DNA from: Nocardiopsis sp. MG754419
GTDB lineage: Bacteria; Actinomycetota; Actinomycetes; Streptosporangiales; Streptosporangiaceae
Length of the DNA stretch: 50,737 nt
Direction of reading: 5' to 3'
NCBI RefSeq assembly: GCF_018207095.1
Contig: NZ_QOCZ01000082.1
Location: 1 to 50,737, forward strand
Notes under the pieces: model-generated
What the model was told of the DNA's origin: nothing
Database searches by the model: none
Seen by the model: the letters and a program-made list of their open reading frames with translations, nothing else
Program-made: the position numbers and the translations under genes
Shown here: positions 24,058 through 35,100 of the stretch, piece by piece
Layout of the letters: each line of letters begins with the position of its first letter
Position numbering within the stretch: the stretch's first letter is position 1

Positions 24058-26175
24058 ATGGGGATGGAGCTGCCGGAGGGGCTGCGCAACCTCTTCTACG
24101 GGCTGACGGGCTCGCAGTGGTTCACCGCTGACGAGACGAAGCTGCGTGTGCTCGGTGACCTCCTCGACCGGACGGGCGACCGGATCGAGAGGGACATCCC
24201 CCCGCTCATCGTCTCCGTCAAGCGCCGGGTGCGCTCCAACTTCGACAGCCGCTCCGCCGAGTACTACGAAGAATCGATCGACAAGTTCACCTCGGGGAAC
24301 ACCGACTACGTCAAGGCCGCCTCCGAGGCGTCGCACCAGCTCGGGGACTTCACCCGTAAAGCGGCCAACCAGGTCGAGTACGTGAAGTGGATGATCATCG
24401 GGCAGCTGGTCCAGCTCGCCCTGGAGATCGCATGGGCCATCGCCATGGCCAAGTGGACCTTCGGGGCGAGCCTGACGATGATCCCCATCCTCAAGCGGAT
24501 CGCCAGCCTCGCCATCCAACGGCTGGTGAACTCCCTGATCACCACGCTGTTGACCCACCTGGTGGTCAGCGTCGCCTTCGCGATGATCATGGACCAGCTG
24601 ATCCAGCGTCTCCAGATCTCCCGGGGGCACAGGGGCGGCAACGACGACACCCTCAGCACGTCGGCGGGGGTCGGCGGTGTCCTCGACGGACTCTTCTCGT
24701 GGGGGTTCAGCGTCGTCGGCGGGAAGTTCGCCAACTGGATCACCGACAACTTCGGCGACCTCCTGAGGAACAACTTCAGGAACGCGCCGGAGCTCACGCC
24801 ACCGCCCGGCACGGGCCGGGGCGTGGGCTCCAACGACCTTTCCGACAACCTCACTCCGCCGCCGCGGACCGTGGGAGGCGAGCGCACCGACGGCGCGCCC
24901 ACGCCCGGGGCAGGCCGGGACGACAACCCGCTCCCGACCCCCGGGGGGCGCGGTAACCCGACGCCGGAACCGGTCGCGGGTGGGCGCGGCGACGCCCCGC
25001 TACCGCCACCCCGCACCAACGCGGCGGAGCACAATGGGGCGCCGCCGGCCGCAGCCAACCCCGGCGCAACGGTTCCGCCGCCTTCCCCCGGGACCCGCGA
25101 TGTTCCCCGGCCGGAGCCCGTGCCGAGCCGGGCGAGTCCGCCGCCCGGCCTGTCCGACGACATGGCCGGCGTGCTCTCCCGTAACTCCACCGACCTGATC
25201 CAACCCTTGGGGCGTAACCCGAGCCCGTGGGACAACGTCGCGACCACGACCCGGTTCCGAGACGACGTCGGAAGGGTGTTCGAGAACAACCTCGGCGACC
25301 AGCTCGGCCGCGACGCCGCCAACAGGCTCGGCCGTGACTACGCCGACGCCTTCACGGCCAACTGGGGCACACGAGACATCGGCTCCGCCCTCGCCCGGGT
25401 GCTGGACAACGCACCGACCGGCCCCGGAAGCCGACCGCTGTCGCCGGAGACCCATGACTTCCTCACCCGCACCGTGCCCGACGGTACGGCGCGGAGCCTG
25501 AGCGAGTTCGCCGACAACTGGCAGCGCACCGCCGCGCACCTGGGCTCCAACGTCTTCCAGGGGGCCGCTTCGGCCTACCTGGGTGAGGGGTTCAGCAACA
25601 TGATCCTCTCCGAGGACAACGAGTTCTCCGCGCACGGCATGTCGGCCGTGGCAGGGGCGGCGAGCGCGGGTCTGACCATGGGCGGCGTATTGGGCGGGAT
25701 CAAGGGGCTCGACGCCCTGGAGAACCTCTTCAGGTCCAACGGCTCGGTGGACGCCCCCACCCCGCCGGTCGTGGAGTCGGACTCCGTGACGGCCACCGGC
25801 GGCACCGAGGTTCCGGTCGACAGCAGTGGAGCGGGGGGCTCCGGCGGAAGCGGCGGTTCCGGCAACGGCGGGGGATCGGGCGGTCCCGGTCGCGTCGGCG
25901 GGCCCGACAACGGCGGGGCTCCGTCGAACACGGACGGGGAACCGACACCGAGGAGCGGGCACGCCCAGCGCCGCCGGCCGACCTGCCGTCACACCCCCAG
26001 GCGCCGGTCACCGACGACGCTGCGGTACCGCGGCCCGGTGGACCCGAGGACTCCCACCTCCCGGGCGCGGAGAGCACCGTCGAACCGCCCCGGTCATCCG
26101 ACGGCGCCCTCGAACCGCCGTCGCTTCCCCACACACCTACGGACACCACCGTCACCCCCGTCCCGGAGGCGTTGA
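24058..26175 (+). CDS. Giant type VII effector, N-terminal export part (WXG100-like domain; frameshifted)
   Basis: The first ~190 residues match the WXG100-like N-terminal domain of actinobacterial polymorphic toxins: ELPEGLRNLFYGLTGSQW, a long helical hairpin, QVEYVKWMIIGQLVQLALEI and two more hydrophobic helices to ~185. A Pro-rich linker (~245-375) and a helical segment ending GEGFSNMILSEDNEFSAHGM then GGVLGGIKGL (~500-555) follow, then a Gly/Ser linker. After codon ~630 the frame becomes Arg/Pro-rich (SGHAQRRRPTCRHTPRRR), clearly out of frame. The sensible sequence (PADLPSHPQAPVTDD) continues in the frame of the next ORF, so a 1-nt loss at about 25930-25975 splits one protein of about 6,830 residues. 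Confidence 0.85.
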   Translation: MGMELPEGLRNLFYGLTGSQWFTADETKLRVLGDLLDRTGDRIERDIPPLIVSVKRRVRSNFDSRSAEYYEESIDKFTSGNTDYVKAASEASHQLGDFTRKAANQVEYVKWMIIGQLVQLALEIAWAIAMAKWTFGASLTMIPILKRIASLAIQRLVNSLITTLLTHLVVSVAFAMIMDQLIQRLQISRGHRGGNDDTLSTSAGVGGVLDGLFSWGFSVVGGKFANWITDNFGDLLRNNFRNAPELTPPPGTGRGVGSNDLSDNLTPPPRTVGGERTDGAPTPGAGRDDNPLPTPGGRGNPTPEPVAGGRGDAPLPPPRTNAAEHNGAPPAAANPGATVPPPSPGTRDVPRPEPVPSRASPPPGLSDDMAGVLSRNSTDLIQPLGRNPSPWDNVATTTRFRDDVGRVFENNLGDQLGRDAANRLGRDYADAFTANWGTRDIGSALARVLDNAPTGPGSRPLSPETHDFLTRTVPDGTARSLSEFADNWQRTAAHLGSNVFQGAASAYLGEGFSNMILSEDNEFSAHGMSAVAGAASAGLTMGGVLGGIKGLDALENLFRSNGSVDAPTPPVVESDSVTATGGTEVPVDSSGAGGSGGSGGSGNGGGSGGPGRVGGPDNGGAPSNTDGEPTPRSGHAQRRRPTCRHTPRRRSPTTLRYRGPVDPRTPTSRARRAPSNRPGHPTAPSNRRRFPTHLRTPPSPPSRRR

Positions 26176-29100
26176 ACCGCGGCCCCGGAACCGCGCCGAC
26201 CCCGGACGCCCCCGACCTCTCGGGAACCGGTGCCCCGCACACGGACGGCCCCTCCGTGTCCCGGCTCGCGGACGAGGAGCCGGGCACGACACCCGGTGAC
26301 GGCTTCCTCGACGGCCCCGCGCACTCCGCCACCCCGCCCGGCGACGACGCGACGCGGGTCGGCGAGGACGCGATCACGGAGATCGACCACCCGACCGGTG
26401 CTCCGGCCGCCGGTGGCGGGTTCATGGGGGTTCCCCCCGCGGCGACCGGGGCACCGCCTTCGTCGCAGGGTGGCGAGGGTTCGGGAACGTCCCGGCCCGG
26501 GGCGGCTCCGCGCGCGGACGGCACCTCAACCCCGGCCTCACGGACCCAGGATCCGTCGGCGGACGGTGACACGGCGGATCAGACAGTGCGGGCACAGGAC
26601 CCGTCGGCGGACGGGCACACGGCAGATCAGGCAGCCCGGGTACAGGACCCGTCGGCGGACGGGCACACGACCCCCCGCCCCTCGGACGCCGCTCCGGTCC
26701 GCACTGTGAGCGACGCCGAGGCACCCTCCGACGCGAGCAGGACCGAAGTTCGCGACGAACCGCATACCGCTTCTTCGGACCGTGACTCCGGTCCCGTCCC
26801 TGAGCGGGCTGCTCCCGGAACCGTCGACGAGACTCCGGGCAACGCGGCGCACGATTCCCGCCAGTCGCCCCCGCGGTCTGACCAGGACGACTTCGGGGAC
26901 CTGTACGACGACCCGCCGACCCCTCCCCGTAGCGAGTCCGGGCCCCCGGACCCCCGAGACCCCTGGCAGGGGAACCCTCCGAGAGAGTTGGACCTGAGCG
27001 GTCTGGCAGGCTTCAAGCCGACCGGCGACCAGCCGCTGATGGGCGGGGACGACCCCTTCTGGCGAGGCGGCGCCGACGCGCTGGAGGCTCTGTTCTTCGG
27101 CCAGGCGCCCTCATCGCCCGTGCCCTTCGGACCGATCGGGGGAGGAACCCCTCTGGCCCCCGGACCGCAGAGCATCGTCTCCCGCGCGTTCGCACCGCCC
27201 TCGGACGCGGCGCCCTCTGACGCGGCGCCCTCTGACGGGTCCCAGGGGGCCCCGTCTTCGCGGGTCGGCCCGCCCAACGGCTCCGCGCCGGTCGCGAGCA
27301 CGCCGCCGACGGAATCCGCCACGCCGACCGAGCGGCTGCGGTCCGACCCCGAGAACGAGGTACCGCTCTCCGACCACGAGCACAGGGGCGTGAGGCACCC
27401 CTCGGAGTGGTCGGGTGAGGACCGGGCCGCGTGGGAGACCGCGCGGGCGCAGGCACCGGTGCACCAGGTCGGTGGTCCGCATGTGAGCGCCGGGCTCGAC
27501 GAGATCAAGAAGGACGCCCGAGGAGCGCGGCTGGAGGAGCTGCCCGGAGGCGGGCAGCGGCGTGTTCCCGCGGACATGAGCCCCAAGTGGACCGGTGAGC
27601 GGCGGTTCGAGTGGAAGCGGGTGGAGATTCCGCCGCAGCTGCGCACCGAGGACGGCCCGACCCATGTCCGCGAGGTCACCTTCCGTGTCCGGCCCGTCCG
27701 GGACACCGGAATGACGGTGCCGCAGTTCGACGCCTACCTCAGGGACTACGGCCGGACGCTCGACACCATGTGGAACGGCAAGTTCCGGTTGCGCGGTGAC
27801 GGCAGCGTCGTCAACGGCGACGGTGCGGTGGTCCACCGCCTCGGCGAGAAGGAACTGAGGACGCTGTTCGGCGAGGACAGCCTCCCGGACCCGAAGGACC
27901 TGGGAGGGCGCGAGGCCACGGTGGCCGGCGGTGACCGCGGTCCCGGAACCGGAGACCAGCTCCACATCCGCCTGGAACTCGCCGACGACACCACACCGGA
28001 ACACCTGGTGCACGCCACCCCCCTCGTGCGCCACCACGACGACGCGGCCGGGCCCGAGGACATACCCGGCATGGACATGACGCTGTGGCACGACGGGCTC
28101 CCGGTGGAGGCTGCGGTCCATGAGACGGCGCACTGGCTCGGGCTGAACGACGAGTACTGGGACCCGAAGTCGGTCTTCCGCTCGCGAGGTGACTCCGCGG
28201 CCGTACGTGTCGACCACGCGCTCATGACGAACACCTGGATGGAGTTCTCCGGAGGACGTTTCCGCAAGACGCAGGAACCCTTCGTACGGACCGCGTACGC
28301 GGACACCATCGCCTCCGTCATGGATCACGGTACGGCTGACCACTCACCGCCGCGACGGGCCGCCGACCTGTCGGACCAGGCGAAGGCGGAGATCACCCGG
28401 ATCCTCAAACCGGACCTGCCGGCGTCCGATCCGCGAGCGTCCCAGGTCTTCGACCGGTTCGCGCTGGTCACCGACCATGTCCTTCGCGGTTGGGATGTGG
28501 ATCGGGTCGCTGATCAGTTGTTGTCGCCGGGGGACGCGGCGGTGCGTGGTGCGGTGCGCGAGCATGTGCGTGTGGCTGCTGACGCGCGTGCGGGGGCCGG
28601 GGTCGAGAGGGTGCGTGCGGAGGCGGCGCGTGCCGTGGGTGAGGAGGGTGTGGCCGAGGCGGCCGATGCTCGGGCCTCCCGGTTGGACGAGGTCGCGCGT
28701 GCCGCTGACGTGCGTGCCGACGAGGCGCGTCAACGGGCGGCCGACTCCGGAGCCGACGACCGCGCCGCCAGGCTCCGAGACGTGCTCACCGCTGGTACGG
28801 ATCAACTGCGTAGCGACGGTTTGCTCGCTCGCGCGCTGCATACCGCCGACCGGCACGGGTTGCCCGTTCCGGCCCAGGCGGTCCGGGACGCGCTACCCGA
28901 TTCCGAGCGGAATCGGCTCGCGGACCGGTTGCGTGAGCGCCACACCAACGGGGTGCGGGTGACCGGCGGCGAGTGGGTCGGGGCCCTGACCGAATCGAAC
29001 CGTCAACTCCTCATCGGCGACCTGCTGCCCTCCGGTCGTCCCCAGCCGGGTTCGGTCCTGGACTCGCTGGGTGCGATGCCGCGGCCGGTGGTCGACCGCC

Positions 29101-32100
29101 TCGCCTTGGAGATCATCGGGGCGGCCCACGACCAGATGTTCCGCAACGAATCGCCCAAGGATGTGGCGGTGGTCGTTCCCGGGCACACCGAGGTCCGGCT
29201 CAGCGCGGACCAGGTGCGCGACCAGGTAGCAGAGTGGCACCGCCAGGGTGTGCTGACCGATGCGTTGGGTCGCATGCCCTCGCTGGGTGTGCCCATGACC
29301 CAGGCGCCGATGTCGTCTTCGGGTGGTCCTGTTCCGGGGGACAAGAATCCGTTCCGGCGTGGTGCTGGTGATTCGGTGTCGTCTTCGGGCGGTCCCGTTC
29401 CGGGAGACACCAACCCCTTCCGGCGGGGCGGCTCCCGTGGAGATCAGGGCGGTTCGCTGCCTCTGGCTCCAGAGGATGGCTCCAAGCCTCTGGGTCCGGC
29501 GGCTGGTGGTTCCGGAAGCCGTTCCGCTGCGCCGCCTGGCGTGGACCTGAATGACGTGGTTTCGCTGTCGTTCGCCCGGAGTGATTCCGGGTTGGGCGAT
29601 GAGCAGTCAGCGGCTGTGGAGGCGTTCGCTCGGCGTCGGGTCGATGAGGCGTATCGGGCGTTGTTGTCCAATGCGCAGTTGCCGGTGGTCCAGTTGCCGG
29701 CCGTGCAGGTGCAGGGTTTCGGTAATCGGGCCGGTTCTTCGGGCACGGCTGGTGAGCGTGGGAAGGCGGTCGTGGATGCCTATATCGAGTCGGTGCAATC
29801 GCTGAATGTGCACCGCGTCGGTATCTTCGCCAATGATCTGAACGCCGTGGTCCTGGATCCGGCGAAGGGGTCGGGGGGTAGGGACGCCAATCGCGCCGCG
29901 GAGTTGCGTAGTGTGGCTCCGTCGGAGCAGCGGGTGGTGATGGGTGGTGCGGGGAGTGATCCTCGTGCGGTGCCGCGTGTGTTGCACATGAGTTGGTTCC
30001 ACGGTCGGGTGCCGCAGGCCAGTGCGCAGAACATGCGGGACTGGGTGGCGCGTGCTGCTGAGGCGGGTTGGTCGGTGCGGTTGTGGACCGATGACCGGGC
30101 GGCGGCGCGTAACAGTGGTTTGTTCGCGGAACTGTCGAGCACGGTCGGCTCTGGGTCTGGGCCGGTGGTCGATATCTCGACGAATCCGTCTCGGGACCTG
30201 GGTATGGAGGGCAAAGCGCTCGATCTGCACGCGCTGGCCACGGACCGGGAACTGTGGCCGATGAAGTCGGACATCGTCCGCTATCACGCTCTGGTGGAGC
30301 ATGGTGGAATGCATGTGGACTCCGACATCGCTCCGGGTTCGGTGAACCTGAAGGATTCGCTGCCTCCGATGGATCCTGAGTCGGTGCCTTTGTTCTCGCC
30401 GTTGTTGCGTGATCAGGAGCAGCAGGAAAAGGTTCAGGAGAAGGTCGCGGAGCTGGGCCGCTTGACGGGCATGGATGTGTCAGATCCTGCCATGATCGCC
30501 CAGCACCAGTGGCGCATGGGTGATTTCAACAACAACCTGATCGTCGCTCCGCCGGATTCTCGTTTTCTGAACGAGATTATTTCCGAACTGGACCCGGTCA
30601 AGGTCAGGGCTGCTGTGCCCGAGGCGATGTCGAAATTGTCGGGTGAAGCGGCGAAGCGGGCCGCTGGTGCTGCCGCGCAGTTCACGGGTCCGGGGATGAT
30701 GCGTACCAAGCTGATTTCCTATATCTCTGGTCAGGAGCGTCTCGAGTCCTGGGAGACGCGGGGATTCGGTGAGTTCCGGAAGGGGAACTGGACGGTCGAT
30801 TCGCGTTACGCCGATTATCTTTCGGGGGTCACGTGGGTCACCGAGGACAGCGCGGACTACGTCAAGCGGGTGGACACCGATTCCGGTAGTGGTTCGGACA
30901 CCGGCGATGGTCCGGGGGAATCGAGCACCCCGAAGGCCCTCAAACCGCCGGAACCCGCCGTTCCGACGCACCGCGGGACTCAGCCGCCGACCACCGGCCC
31001 CGCTCCGACCACGGCACCGGGGACACCCGGTGCCCCAGTTCAGGGGGAGACGAATCCGTCCCGGCGGGGCGACTCCCGTGCGGACCGCAACGACGTGGTC
31101 TCCGTGTCGTTCGACAGGAGCAGTTCCCAGCTGACCGGCGACGAGAAGGCGAAGGTGCGGTCCTTCACGGAGAGCCGAGCTGAGGAGGTGTACCAGGCGC
31201 TGTTGTCCAATACCCAGTTCCCCGTGTTCCAGCTGCCCGCTGTGGAGGTGCAGGGTTTCGGTAGTCGGGCCGATTCTTCGGATACGGCGCGTGACCGGGG
31301 TAAGGCGGTCGAGGAGGCGTACACCGAGTCGGTGCAATCGCTGGGTGTGCATCACGTCGGTATCTCCACCAGTGATCTGAATCCCGTGGTCCTGGATCCG
31401 GAGAAGCGGCCGGGGGGTAGGGACGCCAATCGCGCCGCGGAGTTGCGCACGGTGGATCCGCCGGATCAGCGGGTGGTGATGGGCGGTCAGGGAAACAACC
31501 CCAGCGAGGTGCCCCGTGTGCTGCACATGAGTTGGTTCCACGGCCAGGTGCCTGAGGCCAGTGCGCAGAACATGCGGGAATGGGTGCGGAGCGCCGTTGA
31601 CGCTGGTTGGTCGGTGCGTGTGTGGACCGACGAACAGGCGGCGGAGCGTAACAGCGGTTTGTTCGCGGACCTGTCGAACATGGGTAAGTCCGGGGATCGC
31701 TCGGTAGTCGATATCTCGCGGAATCTGTCCGAGGATCTGGACATGAAGGGGGGAGCGCGCAATCTGCACGAGCTGGCCACGGAGCGAGAACTGTGGCCGA
31801 TGAAGTCGGACATCGTCCGCTACCACGCCCTGGTGAAGCATGGCGGAATGCACGTGGACTCCGATATCGCCCCGGGTGAGATCAACCTGAACGATGCGCT
31901 GCCTCCGATGGATCCCGATTCGGTGCCCATGTTCTCGCCTCTGTTGCGTGATCAGGATCAGCAGGAGAGCGTTGAGCAGAAGGTGGCGGAACTGGGTCGA
32001 CGGGCCGGTGCGGATGCGTCGGCGCTGCCCTCGCCTGCGCGGTTCCAGTGGCGCATGGGTGATTTCAACAACAACCTGATCGTCGCTCCGCCGAATTCTC

Positions 32101-35100
32101 GTTTTCTGAACGAGATCATTTCTGAAATGGACCCGGTCAAGGTTGAGGCTGCCGCGCCCGAGGCGATGTCGAAATTGTCCGGTGAAGCCGCGAAGCGCGC
32201 CGCGGGTGCCGCCGCGCAGTTCACGGGTCCGGGGATGATGCGTACCAAGCTGATTTCCTACATCGCCGACCAGGAGCGGCGCGATCCCTGGCAGACGCAG
32301 AAGTTCGGGGAGTTCCGGAAGGGGAACTGGACGGTCGATTCGCGTTACGCCGATTATCTTTCGGGGGTCACGTGGGTCACCGAGGACAGCAGGGACTTCG
32401 CCAAGCACGTTAGTACCGCTTCCGGTGGTGGTTCGGACGCGGCCGGTGGACCGGGGGAATCGAGCACCCCGAAGGCCCTGAAGCCCGCCCAGATGGTGGA
32501 CCCCACCGGACCGGCACACCGTGGGACTCAGCCGCCGACCACCGGCCCCGCCGCGACCACGGCCGTGGAGACACCCGGCGCTCCGGTTTCGGGGCTGTCC
32601 GGCGATGGCCGGTTGGGTGATCGTGCGCCGCGTGTGGCGGGATTGCCGGATTCGGGTTCGTGGGGTCCGGAGCGGGGGCCGCGGGTGCGGCAGGTCTCGG
32701 GTCTGTTCGCGGATGTTCTGAAGGTGTCGGCTGATGGTCCGCCGTTGGTGGTGGAGGTGGGTACGGCCAGGGGTCCGATGCGGGCCGAGGTAAGAATCGA
32801 CAACCTGTTCTTCGAGTCGACGCAGCGGGAGATTCGTGGCGCGGAGGGGCAGGGGGGTCCGTCGACGGTCGTCGACGTGAAGGTGCGGATCAGGATCCCG
32901 GCTCAGGACGGTGTGGACCAGCGGGCCATGGTCGAGGCCTCGCGGGAGCTGAGGCATCAGGTCGGGGTGGTGCTCAACGACCAGTACGTGTTGCCTGACG
33001 GGCGGCAGTTGAACGTCAGCGTGGTGCCGGCGCAGCCTTCGGATCCGCCTGAGCGCGTGCACGCGACGGTGCAGTGGTCACCGGTCTCCTCTGGCACCGA
33101 TGGCGGAGCTCTTCCTGCTGCGGGGCACGATTCCGGACGGGGCGTCGGTGAGTTCCTGCGCCGGTTGGGGCTCCTGGACGGCGATCCGGAGCGGGGCGCG
33201 CGGGATCCGTATGTGGCGCGGCGGACGTTGGAGCGGATCGCCACGATGGTCGAGCCGCGGACCGATCACCGCTCGTCGGACCTCCAGCGTGCGCAACCCG
33301 CGCGGATCCACCCGAACCTGGTCGACCCGTCGGCGTGGTCGGGACAGGACCGGGCCGCGTGGGAGGCCGCGCGCACGGCCGCACCGGTGAACCAGGTCGG
33401 TGGTCAGCACGTGAGCGCGGGGCTGGACGAGATCCGCAGGGACGCCCGGCCCGCGCGCGTGGAGGAGTCGCCCGATGGGCGGCAGCGGCGTGTGCCCGCG
33501 GACATGAGCCGTAAGTGGACCGGTGAGCGTCGGTTCGAGTGGAAGCGGGTGGAGATTCCGCCGCACTTGCGCACCGAGGACGGCCCCTCCCATGTCTTCG
33601 AGATCATCTTCCGGGTGCGGGTACGGCCCGGCGAGGGAGTGACGCAGGCCGGCTACGACGCCTACATGCGCCAGTACCGCGATGAGATGGAAGCCCTGTG
33701 GAACGGTCAGTTCCGGATGCGTGGCGACGGCAGTGTCGTGCGTCCGCAGGACGGCGCGGTGGTGCACCGGCTGGACTCCCGAATGATGGAGACCCTGTTC
33801 GGCAGGGACGGTATCCCGGATCCGAAGGACCTGGGGGGTCGCGAGGTCACGGTGCCCGGCGGTGACCGCGGGCGGGGGACGGGCGACCAGCTCCACGTTC
33901 GCCTGGAACTCGCCGACGACACCACGCCGGACCACCTGGTGCACGCCTCCCCGGTCCTGCGCACCCATGACCCGGCCCGGTCGTCGCCGGTCATGAACAT
34001 GAAGGTCTGGAGCCTCGGGCTCCCACCGAAGGCCGGGGCCCACGAGTCGGGGCACTACTTCGGGTTGAACGACACGTACCTGGACACGGACTCGGTGTTC
34101 CGTGCGTCCAGGGATTCCAATGTCGTGGACTCCGGCGGCCTGATGGACAACGCCTGGCTCGATTCCACCTCGCCCTCCTACATGAAACCCGCCATCAAGG
34201 ACGGGTACCTGGACACCATCGACTCGGTCAGGGCGCATGGTTCCACGCGGGGCACCCCCGCGGTGCGCGCGGCCGATCTTCCCGGACACGTCCAGGACGA
34301 CATCGCTCGCATCCTGCTCCCAGCCACGACGGCCGTCGGTGAGAGCCCGGTGGGGGTCTTCGATCGTTTCGCGTTGGTGACGGATCAGCTGTTGCGTGGC
34401 TGGGACGTGGATCGGGTCGCTGATCAGTTGGTCTCGCCCAGTGATGCGGCGTTGCGTGGTGCGGTGCGTGAGGATGTGGGTGTGGCCGCCGACGCGCGTG
34501 CGGCGGCGGGTGTGGAGAGGGCACGCGCGGATGTCGCGCGTGCTGAGGGCGAGGACGGTGTGGCCGATGCCGCCGAGGCTCGCGGGTCCCGGTTGGATCA
34601 GTTGGCGCGTGCGGCTGACGCGCGCGCTGATGAGGCGCGCCGGCGTGCGGCCGACTCTGGTGCGGACGACCGCGCGTCCAGGGCGTACGAGGCCCTGGAC
34701 GCGGAGGTCTCGAGCTGGAGGTCGGATGGGCGCCTGGCACGGGCGCTCGACGTCGCCGACCGCCACGGGCTGAGCGTATCCGCCGAGAGCGTGGTCTCCC
34801 AGCTCTCCGATTCGGCGCGTGACCGTCTGGGCGGTGTGCTGGCCGATTCCGCCGCGGACGTCGCGGACGCGCGGGCCGCCTTCACCGCGGGGCGGGAGCT
34901 GGTGAACGGGCGTGGTCCGCTCGCCGATGATCCCGCCACGGGAGCGCGTCCCGACGTCACCGAGATCCGGGAACGGTGGGAGCGTTGGCGCGAGTTCGGT
35001 GATCTGGCCGCCGCTTTGCGCGTACTCCACGACAGCGGTGTGACGGTGAGCGGCCGCGAGTGGCTGGCCGCGATGCCCGACATGAGCCGGGACAGGGTTC

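Noticed and set aside
25930..25960. Programmed -1 ribosomal frameshift at GGGGAAC-like bases
   Set aside because: In the zero frame the codons are GAC GGG GAA, which do not allow good re-pairing after a -1 slip, and no clear stimulatory hairpin follows; a 1-nt deletion is simpler.
26172..26174. TTG at 26172 as a genuine start of a separate giant gene
   Set aside because: No ribosome binding site, and the same frame upstream already reads as a natural linker, so a frameshift in one gene explains the data better.
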